Source: JAYWIG01 sp043789035 (GTDB taxonomy: Bacteria; Pseudomonadota; Gammaproteobacteria; Burkholderiales; Burkholderiaceae_E). Taken from it: a DNA stretch of 13,109 nucleotides. The stretch covers positions 1 to 13,109 of the forward strand of contig JAYWIG010000137.1 in NCBI GenBank assembly GCA_043789035.1, read 5' to 3'. The notes beneath the pieces were generated by a model. The model was not told the origin of the DNA. It did no database searches and saw nothing but the letters and a program-made list of their open reading frames with translations. The translations under genes and the position numbers were made by a program. Below, piece by piece: positions 1 to 7,053 of this stretch (position 1 is the first letter of the stretch; every line of letters begins with the position of its first letter).

Positions 1-23
1 AGTCCTAAGCTCGACTTAACCGG

Positions 24-530
24 ATGAAACCGTCTTTGCTAGTGTCCGATTCAGGGCCGCTTATAGTATTTGCAATCGCGGGCTTGCTACCCGTTTTAAA
101 AAATCTAAGGGGGGCTTTGTTAGTACCCACCGCCGTTCTGCATGAATGCTTGCTCCGTCCCGCTAAGCCCGGTGTGCGCGAAATTCAGGATGCATTAGCA
201 CAGGGGTGTTTAATCGAAATGCAAGCAGACGCATCCTTAACGCCAATCGATTCAGCGGCGAATCCGGGTAATTTGGGTGAGGGTGAGATTGCAGTTCTGT
301 CAGCCTGCAAAGCACACGGCTACATTGCCATCATTGATGAAGTTCGAGCGCGAAGGCTCGCCAAATTCATGAACATTACGTACGTTGGTTCAGGCGGCCT
401 ATTGCTTGAACTAAACAGAGTGGGACTTCTCTCAGCCATTAGGCCGACTCTAGACCTTTGGGCTCAGCACGACTACTTTATTTCGCCCTCAATTCGACAG
501 TCTTTATTGGGTATTGCGCAAGAGCAATAG
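24..530 (+). CDS. DUF3368 PIN-like protein, probable toxin nuclease of a toxin-antitoxin pair
   Basis: A 168-residue protein with the signature of the DUF3368 branch of PIN-domain ribonucleases. The N-terminal strand SDSGPLI carries Asp9. A conserved acidic residue follows at Glu41 (LHECLL), then the GEGEIAVL motif (Glu86, Glu88) and the second Asp in IIDEVRARRLA (Asp105). These acidic residues are the expected metal-binding set, so the protein looks catalytically intact. DUF3368 proteins are usually encoded directly downstream of a small UPF0175-type antitoxin. Here the start ATG overlaps a TGA in another frame (ATGA at 24-27), consistent with translational coupling to an upstream gene, but only 23 bases are visible and no good Shine-Dalgarno is seen. 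The gene converges on mpl with a 3-bp gap and no terminator between them. Family assignment is fairly sure; toxicity and the RNA target are inferred. Confidence 0.8.
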   Translation: MKPSLLVSDSGPLIVFAIAGLLPVLKNLRGALLVPTAVLHECLLRPAKPGVREIQDALAQGCLIEMQADASLTPIDSAANPGNLGEGEIAVLSACKAHGYIAIIDEVRARRLAKFMNITYVGSGGLLLELNRVGLLSAIRPTLDLWAQHDYFISPSIRQSLLGIAQEQ

Positions 531-533
531 CAC

Positions 534-1901
534 TCAGAAAGCGCGCAATTTCAACCCATCCAACAACTTCTGGTGAATGCCGCCAAACCCACCGTTACTC
601 ATCACTAATATAAAGTCACCGGCTTTAGCCTCTACACCAATCGCCGAAATCATCTTCCTTAAGTCGCTATAGCTATTTGATTTGGCTCCAAGCGGTGCGA
701 GCGCCAAAGCCGTATCCCAACCCAAGCCGCCTTCGAAACAAAAAACCTTATCAGCCCCAGCTAAGCTCGGTGCCAACTGGTCTTTCACAGCCCCCATTTT
801 CATGGTGTTCGATCTTGGCTCTAACACCGCTAAGATGCGTTTGTGTTTGCCTAGTCGTGCTCTTAATCCGGCCAACGTTGTTTCAATCGCGGTTGGGTGA
901 TGTGCAAAATCATCGATCACCGTCACCCCTGCTTCGATGCCCCGCACTTCTAAACGGCGCTTCACACCTTCGAAACTTGCCAACGCTTTCGCAGCATGCT
1001 CAGGCGTTAACCCAATATGGCGTGCCGCAGCAATCGCAGCAACTGCATTCAAGCGATTATGTTTACCGGCGAGCGCCAAGCTGCAGTCCACCGAACCGGC
1101 ACTGGAATGCACTTTAAATTGGCTAGTCTGCGCCGCCTCTTCTATATCTTCTAAGCGCCATGAATGCTCTGATGCCTCTCCAAAGGTTTCTTTTTCCGAC
1201 CAAAAGCCACGCGCAAGCACACGCTCTAAAGCAGGCGCGGCACCGTTCACAATAAGCCTACCCTTGCCGGGTACCGTGCGAACAAGATGATGAAACTGGG
1301 TTTCTATGGCGGCGAGATCGGCAAAGATATCCGCATGATCAAACTCCAGGTTATTGAGCACCGCAGTACGCGGTCGATAATGCACAAATTTTGAACGTTT
1401 GTCGAAAAACGCTGTGTCATATTCGTCGGCCTCGATGACAAAGAAATCGCCACCCAAACGAGCAGAGACCCCGAAGTTACCAGGAATGCCTCCGATCAAA
1501 AAGCCGGGGTTGTAACCGTTAGCGTCTAGTAGCCAAGCCAACATCGACGATGTCGTGGTTTTTCCATGAGTACCCGCCACAGCTAGTACCCACTTATCTT
1601 TTAACACCTCTTCGGCCAACCATTGCGGCCCTGAAATGTAGGGCAAACCGGCATCAAGAATCGCTTCTATCAACGGGTTACCTCGAGACACAACATTACC
1701 GATTACCCACAAATCTGGTTTCAGCGCTAACTGCTCTAGCGCGAAACCGTCAATCAAGTCGATACCGAGCGCGCGCAGCTGATCGCTCATCGGCGGGTAA
1801 ACATTGGCATCGCAACCCGACACGATATGACCGGCCTCTTTCGCGATTGCCGCGATACCACCCATAAAGGTGCCACAAATTCCAAGGATATGTATATGCA
1901 T
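534..1901 (-). CDS. mpl: UDP-N-acetylmuramate:L-alanyl-gamma-D-glutamyl-meso-diaminopimelate ligase
   Basis: A cytoplasmic Mur-ligase family enzyme that attaches the recycled tripeptide L-Ala-gamma-D-Glu-meso-DAP to UDP-MurNAc with ATP, feeding recovered cell-wall peptide back into peptidoglycan synthesis. The 455-residue length is normal for Mpl. An N-terminal nucleotide-fold domain begins HIHILGICGTFMGG. The ATP P-loop AGTHGKTTT is at residues 109-117, followed by EADEYD (157-162) and NNLEFDHADIF (183-193). The C-terminal domain carries DDFAHHPTAI and EPRSNTMK, which separate Mpl from MurC. The ATG at 1899-1901 gives the expected first strand, but the ribosome binding site is poor. It is transcribed away from the hypothetical gene at 1944 across a 42-bp gap. 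Confidence 0.96.
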   Translation of the reverse strand: MHIHILGICGTFMGGIAAIAKEAGHIVSGCDANVYPPMSDQLRALGIDLIDGFALEQLALKPDLWVIGNVVSRGNPLIEAILDAGLPYISGPQWLAEEVLKDKWVLAVAGTHGKTTTSSMLAWLLDANGYNPGFLIGGIPGNFGVSARLGGDFFVIEADEYDTAFFDKRSKFVHYRPRTAVLNNLEFDHADIFADLAAIETQFHHLVRTVPGKGRLIVNGAAPALERVLARGFWSEKETFGEASEHSWRLEDIEEAAQTSQFKVHSSAGSVDCSLALAGKHNRLNAVAAIAAARHIGLTPEHAAKALASFEGVKRRLEVRGIEAGVTVIDDFAHHPTAIETTLAGLRARLGKHKRILAVLEPRSNTMKMGAVKDQLAPSLAGADKVFCFEGGLGWDTALALAPLGAKSNSYSDLRKMISAIGVEAKAGDFILVMSNGGFGGIHQKLLDGLKLRAF

Positions 1902-1936
1902 GGCAAGATTCTAAGTTACGCCACATTTGCATATAC
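1892..1936. repeat. 9-bp inverted repeat spanning the mpl / hypothetical divergent starts
   Basis: GTATATGCA at 1892-1900 is repeated exactly in inverse as TGCATATAC at 1928-1936, with 27 bp between the arms and arm centres 36 bp apart. The left arm contains the mpl start codon. The right arm contains most of the best -10 candidate of the opposite gene. A shared operator is possible but inferred. Confidence 0.45.
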
Positions 1937-1937
1937 T
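1909..1937 (+). promoter_or_regulatory. Candidate sigma70-type promoter for the hypothetical-tlpA unit
   Basis: TATACT at 1932-1937 matches the -10 consensus at five of six positions. With a 17-bp spacer the -35 would be TTCTAA at 1909-1914, matching only three of six. Transcription would begin about at the ATG at 1944, so the message would be nearly or fully leaderless. The call rests mainly on the -10 match. Confidence 0.35.
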
Positions 1938-1943
1938 TCACCC

Positions 1944-2543
1944 ATGACAACCATATCCGAAGAGATTGCTGCCGAAGCAGCTAGATTAGTGGCAGATCAC
2001 GGTCTTGACTACGGAAGTGCCAAGAAAAAAGCCGCTGAAGGCATTGCCGGGGTCAGCAAGCTGCCACGCGATGCCATGCCAGACAATCATCAAATCGATG
2101 ATGCGTTGCTCGAGCACTTAAACCTTTTCGACGACGAGCATGCCGCTCGCGTTCAGCGAATGCGTGAAGTTGGTTTTGCCATGATGCAGCACTTGAGTAA
2201 TTTTGAACCAATGCTGACCGGCTCCGTATGGAAAGGCATTGTGGCTGAGCATGTACCTATTCATATCCAAGCGTTTTCTGACAACAACAAAGATGTGCAG
2301 TTCGCGCTTCTTAACCTACATATTGAATATGACTCGATTGAAACCAAGCATTTTAAGACCGGCCATTTAGTGGAAGCACTTACGTTCCATTGGAAAAATG
2401 AACCGATTATGATTTCACTCTACTCTTTTGATGATTTACGAGGGGCAGTCAAAGAAAAGATTGCCGGTGGATCTTTAGCTGGAAAACCAGTTCGAGCGGA
2501 CCTTAAGGCAGTAGCGCAATTGTTAGAAGCGAGTTTTCAGTGA
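1944..2543 (+). CDS. Hypothetical protein with a degenerate nucleotidyltransferase-like core
   Basis: A 199-residue soluble protein of a family that, as I recall, sits between mpl and tlpA in many Burkholderiales and is sometimes misnamed UDP-N-acetylmuramate--alanine ligase; it has no Mur-ligase motifs. Residues 1-60 form a charged, probably helical region (LDYGSAKKKAAEG). Residues 91-111, LTGSVWKG then VPIHIQAF, align by eye with the minimal nucleotidyltransferase pattern GSxxxG followed by SDIDL. The two catalytic aspartates would fall on Pro105 and His107, so activity is doubtful. The ATG at 1944 was chosen because the open frame further upstream only reads antisense through the 5' end of mpl. 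No convincing Shine-Dalgarno is present. The stop TGA (2541-2543) overlaps the tlpA GTG by 4 bp, indicating co-translation. Its function is unknown. Confidence 0.85.
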   Translation: MTTISEEIAAEAARLVADHGLDYGSAKKKAAEGIAGVSKLPRDAMPDNHQIDDALLEHLNLFDDEHAARVQRMREVGFAMMQHLSNFEPMLTGSVWKGIVAEHVPIHIQAFSDNNKDVQFALLNLHIEYDSIETKHFKTGHLVEALTFHWKNEPIMISLYSFDDLRGAVKEKIAGGSLAGKPVRADLKAVAQLLEASFQ

Positions 2544-3100
2544 ACGAACACCTACTTTCAAAATCTCGTCGCCCATTGGTGCTAGGAGGTTTAGCTTTAA
2601 TAGCACTTGCCGGCGGTACTTGGTTAGGGTTTAACCATCAAGACGCCCAAATTAGCAGCACACCCGAAAAAGACGACACTGCAATAAAAACACTTTTTGA
2701 CCTAAGTTTCGAAAATGCTAAAGGTGAATCAGTCGCTTTATCTCAATATCGTGGCAAACCACTGGTGCTTAACTTTTGGGCAACCTGGTGCCCACCATGT
2801 GTCGAAGAAATGCCCGAGTTGAGCGAATGGAATAAAGTCGACGGTAATTCAGTCGCAATTGTCGGTATTGGTATCGATTCACCATCTAATGTTAAGGAAT
2901 TCGTCGCTAAAAACAAGATATCGTACGAACTCCTGATTTCGGGGATGGGCGGAACCGAACTGTCGCGACTTTTGGGAAACTCCACAGGTGCGTTACCATT
3001 CACCATAGTTATTTCTCAAAAAGAGAAAATCGTTTTGCGGGTGTTAGGGCGATTCTCATTGCCAGCGCTCAAGGCTGCGGCGAAGGTAAAGCAATCCTAA
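2540..3100 (+). CDS. tlpA: TlpA/ResA-family membrane-anchored thiol-disulfide oxidoreductase
   Basis: A 186-residue thioredoxin-fold protein. Residues 1-12 are basic (SKSRR) and are followed by a hydrophobic segment at about 13-30, which acts as an uncleaved signal anchor and places the catalytic domain in the periplasm. The redox centre is WCPPC, with cysteines at 84 and 87, within NFWATWCPPCVEEMP, the classical TlpA/ResA motif. Proteins of this family reduce periplasmic disulfides, often for cytochrome c or oxidase maturation; the partner here is not known. Translation starts at a GTG at 2540-2542 overlapping the upstream stop (GTGA), with a modest purine stretch (AGCGAG) before it. No terminator follows; the next gene begins 161 bp downstream. 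The symbol reflects the family, not proven orthology. Confidence 0.88.
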   Translation: MNEHLLSKSRRPLVLGGLALIALAGGTWLGFNHQDAQISSTPEKDDTAIKTLFDLSFENAKGESVALSQYRGKPLVLNFWATWCPPCVEEMPELSEWNKVDGNSVAIVGIGIDSPSNVKEFVAKNKISYELLISGMGGTELSRLLGNSTGALPFTIVISQKEKIVLRVLGRFSLPALKAAAKVKQS

Positions 3101-3122
3101 TTCACACAAAATGTCATAAATT

Positions 3123-3164
3123 CGCTCAAAATCACTTCATTAGCACAGAAAACCGCTCAATATC
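3123..3164 (+). repeat. Imperfect direct repeat upstream of accB
   Basis: CGCTCAAAATC at 3123-3133 recurs as CGCTCAATATC at 3154-3164, ten of eleven bases identical and 31 bp apart, about three helical turns. The repeats lie in the AT-rich leader before the accB operon, upstream of the promoter candidate. They could be paired sites for a regulator, but no known binding site was recognised. Confidence 0.3.
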
Positions 3165-3184
3165 GTTTAATTTCATTTAAACAT

Positions 3185-3214
3185 TTCACATACCTTTCAG
3201 ATTGCCGTTAGTAT
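3185..3214 (+). promoter_or_regulatory. Weak candidate promoter for the accB operon
   Basis: TTCACA at 3185-3190 matches the -35 consensus at five of six positions. TAGTAT at 3209-3214 matches the -10 at four of six, with an 18-bp spacer. The 161-bp tlpA-accB gap is AT-rich and is the natural place for the operon promoter. Other combinations in the gap were worse. This is a guess at the position, not a firm call. Confidence 0.3.
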
Positions 3215-3261
3215 TACGATCCCTGAACTGACTTGTTTATGACTTTTGTTGCGAGGAATAA

Positions 3262-3714
3262 GTGGATTTAAGAAAACTAAAAACCCTCATCGATCTGGTT
3301 GCTGAATCGGGCATCAGTGAACTAGAGATTACGGAAGCTGAAGGCACCGTTCGAATCGTTAAGAACAACGCAGGCCACCCACCTATGCAGGCGGCACCAG
3401 TTCAATCACAGGTCGTAGCAGCACCCATACCAGCGGCACCAGCCACTGCTCCCGTCGTTGAGGCTGCACCGGTGGCTGTTGGCCATACAGTGAAGTCGCC
3501 AATGGTGGGTACTTTCTACAGATCAGCACAACCAGGTGCCGAAGCGATCATTACATTAGGGCAAGCCGTCAAAGAAGGCGATACCTTGTGCATCATCGAA
3601 GCAATGAAGCTGATGAACGAAATCGAAGCGGACAAGTCCGGGGTCGTCAAAGCCATTTTGGTTGAAAACGGTAACCCTGTTGAATATGGCCAGCCGCTCT
3701 TTATCATCGAATAA
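3262..3714 (+). CDS. accB: Acetyl-CoA carboxylase biotin carboxyl carrier protein
   Basis: The biotin carrier subunit of acetyl-CoA carboxylase, which shuttles carboxyl groups from AccC to the carboxyltransferase in the first step of fatty acid synthesis. The 150-residue protein begins MDLRKLKTLIDL, the standard AccB N-terminus. An Ala/Pro/Val-rich flexible linker covers about 41-72, followed by the biotinyl domain. The biotin attachment motif is EAMKLMNE, with the modified lysine at 116. The GTG start at 3262 is supported by a good Shine-Dalgarno, GAGGA at 3253-3257, and by the N-terminal match. It is the first gene of a five-gene unit; accC follows after 12 bp. The gene aroQ usually lies directly upstream in related bacteria but is absent here. 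Confidence 0.97.
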   Translation: MDLRKLKTLIDLVAESGISELEITEAEGTVRIVKNNAGHPPMQAAPVQSQVVAAPIPAAPATAPVVEAAPVAVGHTVKSPMVGTFYRSAQPGAEAIITLGQAVKEGDTLCIIEAMKLMNEIEADKSGVVKAILVENGNPVEYGQPLFIIE

Positions 3715-3726
3715 CAGACTAACTTC

Positions 3727-5076
3727 ATGTTTGAAAAAATTCTGATCGCGAATCGGGGTGAGATTGCACTTCGAATTCAGCGCGCATGCCGAGAAATGGG
3801 CATCAAAACCGTGGTTGTGCATTCCGAAGCGGACACCGATGCAAAGTACGTAAAGCTCGCGGACGAGTCCGTTTGTATTGGCCCCGCGCCGTCGAAAGAC
3901 AGCTACCTCAATATTCCCGCAATCATTAGTGCGGCTGAAGTAACAGACGCAGAAGCCATTCATCCGGGCTACGGATTTCTTTCAGAAAATGCCGACTTCG
4001 GTGAACGCGTTGAAAAAAGTGGATTTGTGTTTATCGGCCCACGCCCTGACTCCATTCGCTTAATGGGCGACAAGGTGAGCGCCAAGGATGCAATGCGACG
4101 CGCCAGTGTTCCTGTAGTTCCTGGCTCAGAAGGTGCATTGCCTGATGAGCCTATCGAGCTGATTCGCATTGCAAAACAGGTTGGTTACCCAGTCATCATC
4201 AAAGCGGCCGGTGGTGGTGGCGGTCGCGGTATGCGTGTGGTGCATACGGAAGCGGCCTTGGTCAATGCAGTCAACATGACCAAAGCGGAAGCCGGTGCGG
4301 CATTTAATAACCCAACGGTTTATATGGAGAAATACCTAGAAAACCCACGGCACATTGAAATCCAAATTCTGGCTGATGAGTACAAAAATGTAATCTTCCT
4401 TGGCGAGCGTGATTGCTCCATGCAAAGGCGTCACCAAAAGGTTTTAGAAGAAGGCCCTGCGCCGGGCATTAACCGGCGCCTAATCGATAAGATTGGCGCT
4501 CGTTGTGTAGACGCTTGTAAACGTATTGGCTATCGAGGTGCAGGCACTTTCGAATTCCTCTTCGAGAAGGGCGAGTTTTATTTTATAGAAATGAATACCC
4601 GCGTACAGGTAGAGCATCCAGTGACCGAACTCATCACTGGTATCGATATCGTGCAACAGCAGATTCGTATTGCTGCTGGCGAAAAACTACTGATACGGCA
4701 GAGAGACGTGCAAATCAAAGGCCATGCAATTGAGTGCCGCATCAATGCTGAAGATCCTTTTAAATTTACGCCTTCCCCGGGTCGAATCACCGCTTGGCAC
4801 CCACCAGGCGGGCCAGGTATTCGTGTCGATTCGCATGCTTACACTAACTATGTAGTACCACCCAATTATGATTCGATGATAGGCAAGGTGCTAGCCTATG
4901 GTGATACGCGCGATCAAGCGATTGCCAGAATGCGTATTGCATTATCTGAGATGGCCATTGAGGGTATTCAAACTAACTTAGCACTGCATCGCGACTTAAT
5001 GGCTGACGGTCGATTTGTCAGTGGTGGTACTTCAATTCATTATCTTGAGCAAAAATTGGCTCATCGTAAAGGCTAG
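3727..5076 (+). CDS. accC: Acetyl-CoA carboxylase, biotin carboxylase subunit
   Basis: An ATP-grasp enzyme that carboxylates the biotin of AccB using bicarbonate and ATP. The 449-residue length equals that of the E. coli enzyme, and key residues fall at the same numbers: Lys116, Lys159 in IIKAAGGGGGRGM, Glu276, Glu288, Asn290, Arg292 and Glu296 in FIEMNTRVQVEHPVTE. The N-terminal MFEKILIANRGEIALRI is canonical, which fixes the ATG start even though the Shine-Dalgarno is poor; translation is probably coupled to accB. The enzyme looks fully functional. The stop lies 19 bp before the prmA start. Confidence 0.98.
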   Translation: MFEKILIANRGEIALRIQRACREMGIKTVVVHSEADTDAKYVKLADESVCIGPAPSKDSYLNIPAIISAAEVTDAEAIHPGYGFLSENADFGERVEKSGFVFIGPRPDSIRLMGDKVSAKDAMRRASVPVVPGSEGALPDEPIELIRIAKQVGYPVIIKAAGGGGGRGMRVVHTEAALVNAVNMTKAEAGAAFNNPTVYMEKYLENPRHIEIQILADEYKNVIFLGERDCSMQRRHQKVLEEGPAPGINRRLIDKIGARCVDACKRIGYRGAGTFEFLFEKGEFYFIEMNTRVQVEHPVTELITGIDIVQQQIRIAAGEKLLIRQRDVQIKGHAIECRINAEDPFKFTPSPGRITAWHPPGGPGIRVDSHAYTNYVVPPNYDSMIGKVLAYGDTRDQAIARMRIALSEMAIEGIQTNLALHRDLMADGRFVSGGTSIHYLEQKLAHRKG

Positions 5077-5095
5077 AGTTGGAAATGCCGACATT

Positions 5096-6046
5096 ATGTT
5101 GATCGAATTCTCCTGCTTTATTGATCGTGAAAGCGCCGATCATGTCAGCGATGTGTTGATGGAATATGGGGCAGTTTCGGTTCAAGCCGAAGATGCAGAT
5201 GCAGACTCGCCAGATGAGCAACCGATTTTTGGCGAACCCGGCCAGCCTAGCCTTCCACCACCTGTATTCGGCTGGCAAAAAACGCGCCTCATCATCATGC
5301 TTGACGTGCCGAGCGGCAGCAATGAGGTTGCACAGTTTGCGGCGGCCAATGAATTGCTGCTCGAAGCATTCCCAGACAAACCCTTAGCGGCCTCGCGAGT
5401 TGCCAAGGTTGACGAACAAGACTGGGTACGTTTAACGCAACAGCAGTTTGATCCAATATTAGTCGGCGAGCATTTAGCCATTGCACCCTCATGGCACCTT
5501 GAGCACCCGGCAATAGTAGGCCGCATCGTGGTTGAGCTCGACCCGGGCCTTGCCTTCGGTACTGGCAGCCACCCCACAACACATCTTTGCCTGCAATGGT
5601 TAGAACAATTTGCGAGCGACCTCAATGCAGCAGATGCCAGCCTCATTGATTATGGCTGCGGCTCTGGTGTACTAGCGATAGCGGCTTTAAAACTTGGCAT
5701 CGCAAAAAATAGCCATTCCGTTTTGGGCCTTGATATCGACCCACAGGCCGTTTTAAGTACCAAAGACAATGCGCAACGTAATGGCGTTACGGTTACCGCA
5801 GCCGAAACTACAGGACAGGCTCCGAAAGCTGTAGACGTTGTTGTCGCAAATATCCTGTCGAACCCACTCAAGGTGCTGGCACCTTTGCTTTGTTCATTAG
5901 TTAAACCAGGTGGCCACCTAGTGATCTCCGGCGTACTTGAGCGACAGATCGACGAAGTCTGCGCCGCCTATACCGCTTACTTACCGATGAAAGCTTGGCG
6001 AGTGCAAGATGGCTGGGCTTGCTTAGTTGCAAAACGTGAGAATTAA
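5096..6046 (+). CDS. prmA: Ribosomal protein L11 methyltransferase
   Basis: A SAM-dependent methyltransferase that trimethylates lysine and N-terminal amino groups of ribosomal protein L11. The 316-residue protein has an N-terminal substrate-recognition domain (LMEYGAVSV at about 21-29), then the PrmA hallmark ELDPGLAFGTGSHPTT (147-162). SAM motif I is LIDYGCGSGVLAIAALKLG (183-201), GLDIDPQAV (211-219) is the acidic loop, and ANILSNPLKVLAPL (251-264) matches the active-site NIL region. The ATG at 5096 puts GAVS at nearly the same distance from the start as in E. coli PrmA; the open frame further upstream only overlaps the end of accC. At 316 residues it is slightly longer than typical, mainly through an acidic insert at about 32-55. 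The Shine-Dalgarno is weak. Confidence 0.95.
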   Translation: MLIEFSCFIDRESADHVSDVLMEYGAVSVQAEDADADSPDEQPIFGEPGQPSLPPPVFGWQKTRLIIMLDVPSGSNEVAQFAAANELLLEAFPDKPLAASRVAKVDEQDWVRLTQQQFDPILVGEHLAIAPSWHLEHPAIVGRIVVELDPGLAFGTGSHPTTHLCLQWLEQFASDLNAADASLIDYGCGSGVLAIAALKLGIAKNSHSVLGLDIDPQAVLSTKDNAQRNGVTVTAAETTGQAPKAVDVVVANILSNPLKVLAPLLCSLVKPGGHLVISGVLERQIDEVCAAYTAYLPMKAWRVQDGWACLVAKREN

Positions 6047-6066
6047 GTATGCAGTAAACTTGCGGG

Positions 6067-7032
6067 ATGGCTCTAGCAACTACCTGTCCGCAATGTAAAA
6101 CCAGTTTCAAGGTCGTACCCGATCAACTCAAACTCAGAAGAGGTTTGGTTCGATGCGGTATGTGCCAGCACGTTTTTTCTGGCATCGACTATATCAGCCA
6201 AGTATTGCCAATATCGAGCAAGCAGGCAGCCCCGAAGGTGGAAAATCCATCGGTGGAAGAAGATCTCAACACTGCATTCTTTATTCCCGATACTGTTCTA
6301 GCGCCAACAACGCAAATGATGACGGAAGCTTTTGAGAATCGCGTCAACCGTGAATCAGCCGAACTTGCAAAGCCACCTAGCTCGATTAAGCTTAGAGAAG
6401 ACGATAAGCTCTTACGCAAAGGTGCACCAAAGTCGTCATTATTTGATCAGGCAGAGGAAAGAGAGCTGTCAGCGGTAAATTTCTTCTCCGGTGAGGAGCC
6501 TCGAAATGGCATGAAAGGCTTTGCCAATCGCAGCGAAGTATTCTTAGCACTTGCAGGCATTGCGCTAGTTGGTTTGCTGTTACTTCAGTTGCTGATTGGG
6601 GCAAGGCATTCATTAGCTGCTCACTTCCCCACTCTTAGCCCTACCATTGATGCGGTTTCATCAATCGTCGGTTTAAAAGTCGAAAACCCAAGAGCCCTTG
6701 ATCGCCTAACAATCGAATCATTTGAGCTTCAGGCATCTGCAAACCCTGGCCTGTACTCACTGAGTGCAGTTTTGCGTAATGGCGCTACGTATGTCGTACG
6801 CTGGCCAGCGTTGGAACTTTCCTTAACGGATAGCTCGGGTGGCATACTCTTGAAAAAGGTCTTGCTACCAGAAGAATATTTGAAATCGATGCTACCCGTG
6901 CTAGAGAGCCTAGATGCTATTGCGGCAGAAAAAGCCGGCCTTAAACCAAACGGCGAGCTACCTCTGAAGCTGGCCATTGAAGTAGCCGATATCAATCCTA
7001 GCGGCTTTTCAGCTGCACTGTTTTATCCCTAG
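6067..7032 (+). CDS. Zinc-ribbon / DUF3426 single-pass membrane protein
   Basis: A 321-residue protein with three parts. The N-terminal MJ0042-type zinc ribbon has CPQC at 7-10 and CGMC at 30-33. A polar, poorly ordered linker covers about 41-155. One strongly hydrophobic transmembrane segment at about 158-178 is followed by a DUF3426 domain. By the positive-inside rule the zinc ribbon should be cytoplasmic and the DUF3426 domain periplasmic. The family's function is unknown; the zinc ribbon suggests binding of nucleic acid or protein. It sits 20 bp after prmA and 21 bp before the kinase, in the position I recall for related genomes. No good Shine-Dalgarno is seen at the ATG at 6067, but the zinc ribbon begins immediately after it, which supports the start. 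Confidence 0.88.
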   Translation: MALATTCPQCKTSFKVVPDQLKLRRGLVRCGMCQHVFSGIDYISQVLPISSKQAAPKVENPSVEEDLNTAFFIPDTVLAPTTQMMTEAFENRVNRESAELAKPPSSIKLREDDKLLRKGAPKSSLFDQAEERELSAVNFFSGEEPRNGMKGFANRSEVFLALAGIALVGLLLLQLLIGARHSLAAHFPTLSPTIDAVSSIVGLKVENPRALDRLTIESFELQASANPGLYSLSAVLRNGATYVVRWPALELSLTDSSGGILLKKVLLPEEYLKSMLPVLESLDAIAAEKAGLKPNGELPLKLAIEVADINPSGFSAALFYP

Positions 7033-7053
7033 AAACCCCATCAGAATTTTTTC

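Noticed and set aside
677..1290. Several plus-strand open frames inside mpl
   Set aside because: They have low-complexity or unrecognisable products and lie wholly within a well-supported gene on the other strand.
1827..1943. N-terminal extension of the hypothetical gene to an ATG at 1827
   Set aside because: The added residues read antisense through the mpl 5' end and do not resemble the family; the ATG at 1944 gives a normal protein.
5015..5095. Upstream start for prmA inside accC
   Set aside because: The first 27 residues overlap the accC coding end and do not match PrmA; the ATG at 5096 aligns with the E. coli N-terminus.
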